Shown here piece after piece: positions 1-3,653 of a stretch of DNA of 6,718 nucleotides (position 1 is its first letter; each line of letters opens with the position of its first letter). The position numbers and the translations under genes were made by a program. Origin of the DNA: Pseudomonadota bacterium (GTDB lineage Bacteria > Desulfobacterota > DSM-4660 > Desulfatiglandales > B25-G16); assembly GCA_015223015.1 (NCBI GenBank), contig JADFWK010000162.1, positions 1-6,718 on the forward strand. The letters run 5' to 3'. The notes under the pieces were generated by a model. It saw only the letters and a program-made list of their open reading frames with translations, had not been told where the DNA came from and did no database searches.

Positions 1-153
1 ATCTATGAGTGCGCGCACGGCGCGAAGAACCACGGCCAGTTTGTGAGATGCATTGCCCACTTAACTAATAAGTTGAAAAAGGCCGGGATTATCTCAGGTA
101 AGGACAAACGTCGTCTCCAGAGCTCCGCTGCGCAGGCAAACATCGTCCCCTAA
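1..153 (+). CDS. C-terminal fragment of an unrecognised protein (5' end outside window)
   Basis: The first frame is open from the window edge to a TAA at 151-153, giving 50 residues. No start is visible, so the gene begins upstream of the window. The text is protein-like: a Cys/His-containing stretch (ECAHGAKNHGQFVRC), then a Lys-rich helix-like segment (NKLKKAGIISGKDKRR), then an Ala/Gln-rich end (SSAAQANIVP). The pattern of HGQFVxC followed by an AGxIxGK segment resembles the tail of small uncharacterised, often secreted, bacterial proteins, but I cannot name a family. No membrane helix is seen in this part. No strong terminator follows: a GGGCT/AGCCC stem at 195-209 has no T run after it. 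Coding status is fairly likely because of the composition and the clean end; function is unknown. Confidence 0.6.
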   Translation: MYECAHGAKNHGQFVRCIAHLTNKLKKAGIISGKDKRRLQSSAAQANIVP

Positions 154-299
154 ACCACGCTTGCAGCTACCTTGGTATGGTTTGACCGAAAGGCGGGCTT
201 ATCTAGCCCAACAAATGGCACTTCATCTAACCAATCAATAATTAGAAGGTTTTTTCATTCAAGCTGAGCTTCGCTAGGATATAGGAAGGATCTCATCTG

Positions 300-315
300 T
301 GGCACTATTCTTGCT
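300..315 (+). promoter_or_regulatory. Sigma-54 (RpoN) -24/-12 promoter candidate
   Basis: TGGCACTATTCTTGCT matches the RpoN consensus TGGCACG-N4-TTGCW at every defined base except the seventh (T for G). The invariant GG is at 301-302 and the invariant GC at 313-314, with the required 10-base spacing. Transcription would start near 326, leaving a leader of about 100 bases before the membrane-protein gene at 429. Sigma-54 promoters need an AAA+ activator bound upstream; no clear activator site is recognised, apart from a short palindrome AAGC-TGA-GCTT at 261-271 that lies closer than is usual. The match is read directly from the sequence; activity is inferred. Confidence 0.65.
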
Positions 316-336
316 AATTTCCAAATGGATGTGAAT

Positions 337-393
337 TCCTTGACTCCACAACATTGATTCGAGTCGGGGTCAAGGAGATCCTTGTGATTTTTT
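337..393 (+). promoter_or_regulatory. Leader stem-loop with overlapping terminator-like hairpin
   Basis: TCCTTGACTCC (337-347) pairs with GGGGTCAAGGA (366-376) as an 11-bp stem with one T-G wobble and an 18-base loop. The 3' arm overlaps a second possible hairpin, CAAGG-AGAT-CCTTG (371-384), which is followed three bases later by six T residues (388-393). The two hairpins cannot form together. The arrangement lies between the sigma-54 promoter candidate and the ribosome binding site of the membrane-protein gene, so it could be an attenuator or an RNA-stabilising leader. The longer stem is transcribed first and is stronger, which would favour read-through by default. The pairing is seen; the switching is inference. 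Confidence 0.4.
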
Positions 394-428
394 ATGACAT
401 TTAATGATAGCAGGAGGGATAAGCGTCG

Positions 429-746
429 ATGTCTCATATAATCGGAAATATCTTTGAAGGGTTGATTCAATATACCTTGCTGGGGGTTATTGTTGCTTTA
501 TTACTTATGCTGATTCTCCTCATCTTGCTCCACGCAAGAAATCCTGTCATGGCCTTTCTAAGGATAGCGCCGCTGAGGGACAAATTTGACCAGTTGTGCG
601 AGCTTTCAGACAGGTTAGACGAAAGCCACATAGCCAAGAACCCCTTTGGCAGTGCCATGTGGCTGAGCCGCCTCATTTGGATGGGTGTTATGGCCGCTGT
701 AGGGCTTATGATCCTCTGGATTGTGGTTACTGTAATTAGAGGATGA
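429..746 (+). CDS. Small two-helix inner-membrane protein, function unknown
   Basis: This 105-residue protein has two hydrophobic segments. The first (about residues 12-34) is rich in Leu, Ile and Val; the second (about 82-102) runs from LIWMGVMAA to WIVVTVI. Between them is a 45-residue polar loop with mixed charge (Arg37, Arg45, Arg50, Lys52, then Asp/Glu-rich DKFDQLCELSDRLDE), which may face the cytoplasm by the positive-inside rule with both ends outside. The ATG start is supported by a strong Shine-Dalgarno sequence, AGGAGGG at 412-418, ten bases upstream. No signal-peptidase site or catalytic motif is visible, and I do not recognise the family. It sits alone behind a sigma-54 promoter candidate and a structured leader, so its expression is probably tied to a specific activator. 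The next intact gene starts 446 bases downstream. The gene is likely real; the role is unknown. Confidence 0.8.
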   Translation: MSHIIGNIFEGLIQYTLLGVIVALLLMLILLILLHARNPVMAFLRIAPLRDKFDQLCELSDRLDESHIAKNPFGSAMWLSRLIWMGVMAAVGLMILWIVVTVIRG

Positions 747-784
747 GCACTTATCTTAGAGACTGCTTAAAGAGCCTCGTATGA

Positions 785-1179
785 GGCACCTTATCCTCCA
801 GTTTGACCAATGAGGGAAAAAGGGGTTGATCTCCAACCTTCCTTTGCAGAGAACGAGATGATTCCATAAGACAAAAGTACTTTAGAATACTTTCGATATT
901 GTCGATACTGTAAAAGGAACGGATTGAAATCGAACCTGCTCGGGAATAGACCTGTAGGATTGCTGCATGATCTCGGAGAAATGAGATGAAAGAGGGCGGG
1001 AAACTCGTTGACTTCGACATCTTGATGGCCCTATCTGAAACAGCAAGTTGCCATATGGGGCGTATGACAGAAAATCGTCATTGAGCGAAAATCCACAATG
1101 CATCCTCTTGGATGAAGCCTTTCAGGTGGCTGGAGAATCTGAGGAGGAAAAGATAGAATGCAAAATGGGAACAACGTGA
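785..1179 (+). pseudogene. Probable frameshifted remnant of an unrecognised gene
   Basis: No single + frame is open, but consecutive pieces in changing frames read like one protein. Frame 2 (785-about 821) gives GTLSSSLTNEGK; frame 3 (about 816-982) gives KGVDLQPSFAENEMIP, a TAA at 867-869, then DKSTLEYF and later NRPVGLLHDLGEM; frame 2 (about 977-1045) gives GGKLVDFDILMALSETAS; frame 1 (1039-1179) gives SKLPYGAYDRKSS, ENPQCILLDEAFQVAGES and an acidic end with TGA at 1177-1179. The first shift falls in an A5G4 run (817-825). At least three shifts and one stop would be needed, so this is decay rather than a sequencing slip. The end lies 13 bases before the cNMP-HDOD gene, suggesting a former upstream operon partner. 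The family is not recognised; a GLLHDLG match to HDOD proteins is too short to use. A rival reading is an 89-codon antisense frame (751-1020, - strand) without a clear ribosome binding site. Confidence 0.4.
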
Positions 1180-1199
1180 AATCGAGTGGCCCATGCTAA
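1158..1199 (+). CDS. Possible 13-codon leader peptide overlapping the cNMP-HDOD start
   Basis: ATG at 1158 opens a 13-codon frame (MQNGNNVKSSGPC) ending in TAA at 1197-1199, so its stop overlaps the ATG of the downstream gene (ATGCTAA, 1193-1199). A strong GAGGAGG Shine-Dalgarno sequence at 1141-1147 lies ten bases upstream of this small frame. By contrast, the cNMP-HDOD start itself has only a poor GAGTGG three bases away. The layout fits translational coupling by a short leader frame. Alternatively the GAGGAGG may simply be Glu-Glu codons of the broken gene in another frame. The overlap is seen; expression is inference. Confidence 0.25.
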   Translation: MQNGNNVKSSGPC

Positions 1200-2563
1200 A
1201 GCAAAAAATAGAGAATCAGAAAGCCCCGTTGTATGCTTTTGGAGGTCTTGACGAAAAAGAACTGAATACCCTCTATAACCTGGCGACTAACAAGACGCTC
1301 CAGCAAGATGAGGTTTTGTTCGCGGAGGGTGACACCGATCAGACCTTGTATGTGGTTCTGGAGGGGGAGATAAGGGTTGTGAAACACCTGCACGGTCAAC
1401 AGACAGAAACGGTCTCCACGCTCCGTGATGGGGCTTGGGTGGGTGAAATTGGCTTTACCGGCAAGATTCCCCGGATGGCATCAGCCCTTGCGAATAAACC
1501 TTCCAGAGTCTTGGCAATAGACAAGGCTACCGTAAATGCCCTTGATGAGAAGACACAACTGTTTCTTTTCAAACGGCTGAACTTTCTGGCCTCTATGATC
1601 ATTGGTGATCTAAATCAAAGAGAAAAAGGGCTCGCCGCCAAAAATAGGCAACTGACGGAGAACCTTTTTTCAGCGCGCACCAAAGAAAAGCCCGACTATA
1701 GCAGTTCGGAAATGATCCAGAGCATAGTGAATAAGGTGCCGAAACTGCCCGTCTTTGCCAGTACTCTTACCCATAAACTGCTGGGAGGGGGAATTTCGCT
1801 TAAAGAAGTTAGCGAAATGATTCAGGCTGACCCTTCACTCGTTGGCCTCGTTTTAAAAACGCTTAACTCGTCATATTACGGGTTTTACAAAAAGATCTCC
1901 GATATCCACCGCGGGGTCGTGCTTCTGGGGCTTAACGGGCTGCATCAGCTTGTCATGGATTCAGGTGTACGTCGTATCATGCCGGATACACCGTACTTCA
2001 ATGACCTTCATTACCACTCTGTAGCCATATCACACATAGCGTTTGCCCTTTCTCAGAATGTGCAATTCAGTAACCCGGCGCAGATGGCCACAATAGGGTT
2101 GCTGCATGACCTTGGCCAGGTTGTGACTAAGCTCCTTAAGGACCGGAATCCTAACCTAAATATGCTTATTGACTCTCTGGATCGGGCCCAGATTGGGGCT
2201 GTTTTGCTTAAAAAGTGGAATCTGCCTGAGGTTGTCTGGCGATCGACTGAATTCCAATTCTATCCGGAGTTTTCGCTACCAACAAATGTACCTGCGGATA
2301 TAAGGATTAATGTTGCCATCCTGTACTTGGCTCACCTTTGTTCTGAATTTCTACAGGGGCATTCGGAACATGATCTGCCGACGGTGTTTGTGGATGACTA
2401 TTTGCCGCTGTTAAAATGGGAAAGACTGTCCGTGGCCGATATTGCCCAAAGATACATGCTGCCTGGTCTGATCAAAAAAAAGAGCTCCTTGCCAGCATTC
2501 CTCAGGGAACTTTTAGAGGAACACCTCGGGGCAGGTTTGCCCGAGGCCCAGGGGCAGGGCTGA
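1193..2563 (+). CDS. Cyclic nucleotide-binding domain / HDOD domain signalling protein
   Basis: A 456-residue soluble protein. Residues about 18-125 form a cNMP-binding (CAP effector) fold: FAEGDTDQTLYVVLEGEIRV is the typical early barrel, and the phosphate-binding cassette is present as VGEIGFTGKIPRMAS, with Glu85 and Arg94 at the standard spacing and Ser97 in the usual Ser/Thr place, so nucleotide binding is plausible. A linker (about 138-175) leads to an HDOD domain (about 176-380): VPKLPVFASTL, ADPSLVGLVLKTLNSSYYG, and GLLHDLGQ with the His305-Asp306 pair kept. HDOD domains are HD-superfamily relatives usually used as signalling or scaffold modules, often without proven catalysis. There is no DNA-binding helix-turn-helix, so this is not a Crp-type regulator. 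The ATG at 1193 is the only usable start, since an in-frame TAG lies at 1154-1156 with no other start between. Its own ribosome site is weak, suggesting coupling to upstream translation. A CCTCGGG/CCCGAGG stem (2524-2546) falls inside the last codons. Confidence 0.92.
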   Translation: MLKQKIENQKAPLYAFGGLDEKELNTLYNLATNKTLQQDEVLFAEGDTDQTLYVVLEGEIRVVKHLHGQQTETVSTLRDGAWVGEIGFTGKIPRMASALANKPSRVLAIDKATVNALDEKTQLFLFKRLNFLASMIIGDLNQREKGLAAKNRQLTENLFSARTKEKPDYSSSEMIQSIVNKVPKLPVFASTLTHKLLGGGISLKEVSEMIQADPSLVGLVLKTLNSSYYGFYKKISDIHRGVVLLGLNGLHQLVMDSGVRRIMPDTPYFNDLHYHSVAISHIAFALSQNVQFSNPAQMATIGLLHDLGQVVTKLLKDRNPNLNMLIDSLDRAQIGAVLLKKWNLPEVVWRSTEFQFYPEFSLPTNVPADIRINVAILYLAHLCSEFLQGHSEHDLPTVFVDDYLPLLKWERLSVADIAQRYMLPGLIKKKSSLPAFLRELLEEHLGAGLPEAQGQG

Positions 2564-3182
2564 GGGTCAGATCTTAACGGGCTGTTGCCGAAATCCCTTT
2601 TCACTTGGTCCCCTTTGATTTTTGAACGCATACCAGTCCAGATTTTCCCCTTTTGCCCCATCTCATTCACCTAAGAGTATGTAAGGCGTTACTAAGAAGT
2701 AGGAATTAGTTTCTCATAATTCAGGTATTTTTTTCCACATTTGTGGATGGGCTTTCTTTAACTACTTGAAATATAATGCAATCCTTGAACAGAAGTATTG
2801 TGCACGATTTTTGCAGCCCACATTAATGTATTGTTTTGTGTTCTCGACCCTTTATGCAGACCTTGAATAAGTTATGGATGTTTTCCGGCCTTGTTTTTTA
2901 AGAGAGAAAGGGGGTTCAGTGGTACTTATGTGCCTGGATTTGGGCTATAGAGAAAATCTAGATTGCTGGCAGCACTCCTGTGTCTATCGATTGAGGTTTC
3001 CCATAAGCCGTCGAAAATCCGTATCAAGTCCAAGTGCCCGATCTTTCAAGGCCTTTTCCATTGACACCTAACTGACCTTATCTTATGCTTTCATTGCTCA
3101 AAAGAGAACTCCTATTACTGATCTGGTGTATACTGAGCGTACCTGTCGTGCGTAAAGGCAATGGCCGAGGAAAGGCTGTAAC
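2564..3182. other. Intergenic stretch without a convincing gene
   Basis: This stretch separates the cNMP-HDOD gene from the repeat cluster. It is AT-rich in its middle (2700-2870) with T runs, a TCCAC-ATTT-GTGGA hairpin at 2734-2747 and a perfect palindrome ACATTAATGT at 2820-2829. The hairpin is preceded, not followed, by a T run on the + strand, so it is not a normal terminator in either direction. Open frames here are short and lack good ribosome sites. Only a 25-codon minus-strand frame at 2984-3061 has protein-like text; it is listed separately. I see no RNA gene. Confidence 0.6.
2984..3067 (-). CDS. Tiny minus-strand frame, possible gene remnant
   Basis: Read on the minus strand, GTG (3067) or ATG (3061) opens 27 or 25 codons to a TAG at 2984-2986. 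The text, MEKALKDRALGLDTDFRRL followed by MGNLNR, is charged and helix-like, unlike most chance frames around it. There is no good Shine-Dalgarno sequence, and a TAG lies directly before the GTG. It could be a very small protein, a decayed end of a gene, or chance. I do not recognise it. Confidence 0.15.
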   Translation of the reverse strand: MSMEKALKDRALGLDTDFRRLMGNLNR

Positions 3183-3289
3183 CGTTCACGGGTTGAGAGG
3201 TTCAGGGTTGAACGAAAACCCGCCTGCCATCCGGCGGGCTGGCCCGCCAGACTTATGGCGGGCAGGGGTGAACCTTGAACCTATGAACG
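3183..3289. repeat. Nested palindromic element with heptad arms
   Basis: The outer arms are CGTTCA (3183-3188) and TGAACG (3284-3289). Next inside are related heptads: GGGTTGA, AGGTTCA and GGGTTGA at 3190-3211 on the left, and two exact tandem copies of TGAACCT (3269-3282) on the right, which are the reverse complement of AGGTTCA. The centre is GC-rich: CCTGCC (3223-3228) pairs with GGCAGG (3261-3266) around a tight GGCGGG-CTGG-CCCGCC hairpin (3233-3248). The layered design is that of a REP- or BIME-like intergenic repeat or a small non-autonomous mobile element. No gene is carried. Confidence 0.75.
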
Positions 3290-3316
3290 CTTAAGAATAA
3301 TTCTATAATCTTGATG

Positions 3317-3355
3317 CCTGCCCGCCATCGCTCTCGCTCAGGCGAGGCGGGCGGG
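3317..3355. repeat. GC-rich hairpin repeat (REP-like)
   Basis: CCTGCCCGCC (3317-3326) pairs with GGCGGGCGGG (3346-3355) as a 10-bp stem with one wobble. After a small internal mismatch, CGC (3329-3331) pairs with GCG (3342-3344), leaving a ten-base loop. The left arm is the undamaged version of the CCTGCC...AT motif in the element at 3183-3289, so the two belong to one repeat style. The stem is not followed by a T run, so it is not a typical intrinsic terminator. Confidence 0.7.
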
Positions 3356-3363
3356 TCCTGGTG

Positions 3364-3395
3364 CCCCTGGCCCAGACCCCTGGCCCAGACCTGGC
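3364..3395. repeat. 13-bp tandem repeat, about 2.5 copies
   Basis: The unit CCCCTGGCCCAGA occurs exactly twice in a row (3364-3376 and 3377-3389), followed by a partial copy CCTGGC (3390-3395). It adjoins the GC-rich hairpin on its left. The length suggests replication slippage or part of a larger repeat unit; no coding or binding role is apparent. Confidence 0.85.
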
Positions 3396-3464
3396 TTTGA
3401 AAGAGTGGGTTTATATCTATGGATACCTTAATCTTTACAAAGCATGATAATGTTCCTTTGTCGT

Positions 3465-3480
3465 CGCACCAGGGCAGGCT
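3465..3480 (+). repeat. Dispersed direct repeat, copy 1
   Basis: CGCACCAGGGCAGGCT recurs 88 bases downstream at 3553-3568 with a single mismatch (CGCGCCAGGGCAGGCT). Between the copies lies an AT-rich spacer that contains TATACT and TATGAT, which could hold -10-like sequences, but no well-spaced -35 hexamer is clear. The copies may be fragments of the local GC-rich repeat family or flank an inserted segment. Confidence 0.7.
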
Positions 3481-3552
3481 GGCATGTAATTTTTAAGTAT
3501 ACTATATGATACAAATAGATGCTTTAGAAATTGCAATATGTGCTAGGACGCT

Positions 3553-3568
3553 CGCGCCAGGGCAGGCT
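3553..3568 (+). repeat. Dispersed direct repeat, copy 2
   Basis: CGCGCCAGGGCAGGCT is the second copy of the 16-bp repeat at 3465-3480, differing at one base. It lies 85 bases before the kinase start, so it could also overlap the kinase promoter region, though no promoter was recognised. Confidence 0.7.
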
Positions 3569-3597
3569 TTGTGGCAAGATACCTGAGTAGTTACCAG

Positions 3598-3653
3598 GCG
3601 TCTTTTATAAGGGCGCAGCAGATCTTTCTTGCTGGAAGATTTGGAGGGGAATT
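3598..3653 (+). promoter_or_regulatory. Kinase leader: hairpin and ribosome binding site that fixes a TTG start
   Basis: GGAGGGG at 3643-3649 is a strong Shine-Dalgarno sequence placed correctly for the TTG at 3654. No ATG in frame is available until residue 33, which would cut through the FHA fold, so TTG is chosen. Just upstream, GCGTCTTT (3598-3605) can pair with AAGGGCGC (3609-3616) around a three-base loop, an 8-bp stem with two wobbles. Whether that hairpin has a role is unknown. Confidence 0.7.

Noticed and set aside
195..209. GGGCT-TATCT-AGCCC hairpin after the first gene
   Set aside because: Only five base pairs and no T run after it, so it is not supported as a terminator.
215..228. 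A second TGGCAC motif upstream of the membrane-protein gene
   Set aside because: No TTGC follows at the required spacing, so it is not a sigma-54 promoter.
382..407. TTGTGA...AATGAT as a sigma-70 promoter
   Set aside because: Spacing is too short and transcription would start inside the ribosome binding site.
774..787. GCCTC-GTAT-GAGGC hairpin after the membrane-protein gene
   Set aside because: Position suits a terminator but the stem is five base pairs and there is no T run; it also lies at the edge of the broken gene.
751..1020. An 89-codon minus-strand open frame
   Set aside because: It lacks a recognisable ribosome site, is unusually Ser-rich and runs antisense to better protein-like text on the + strand. 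Kept only as the rival reading for the broken gene.
2398..2670. A 90-codon minus-strand frame converging on the cNMP-HDOD gene
   Set aside because: More than half of it is antisense to the HDOD gene and reads as a shadow. Only its first 30 or so codons are intergenic, and no family is recognised.
2874..3294. Two + strand frames of 65 and 69 codons (2874-3071 and 3085-3294)
   Set aside because: No convincing ribosome sites; the first is antisense to the small minus-strand frame and the second runs through the GC-rich palindromic repeat. Both look like chance frames.
3481..3520. AT-rich TATACT/TATGAT stretch as a kinase promoter
   Set aside because: No -35 hexamer at a proper distance could be found; left as a mention only.
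3570..3653. A cyclic-di-GMP or other riboswitch before the kinase
   Set aside because: Hairpins are present but none of the conserved riboswitch core sequences could be recognised.
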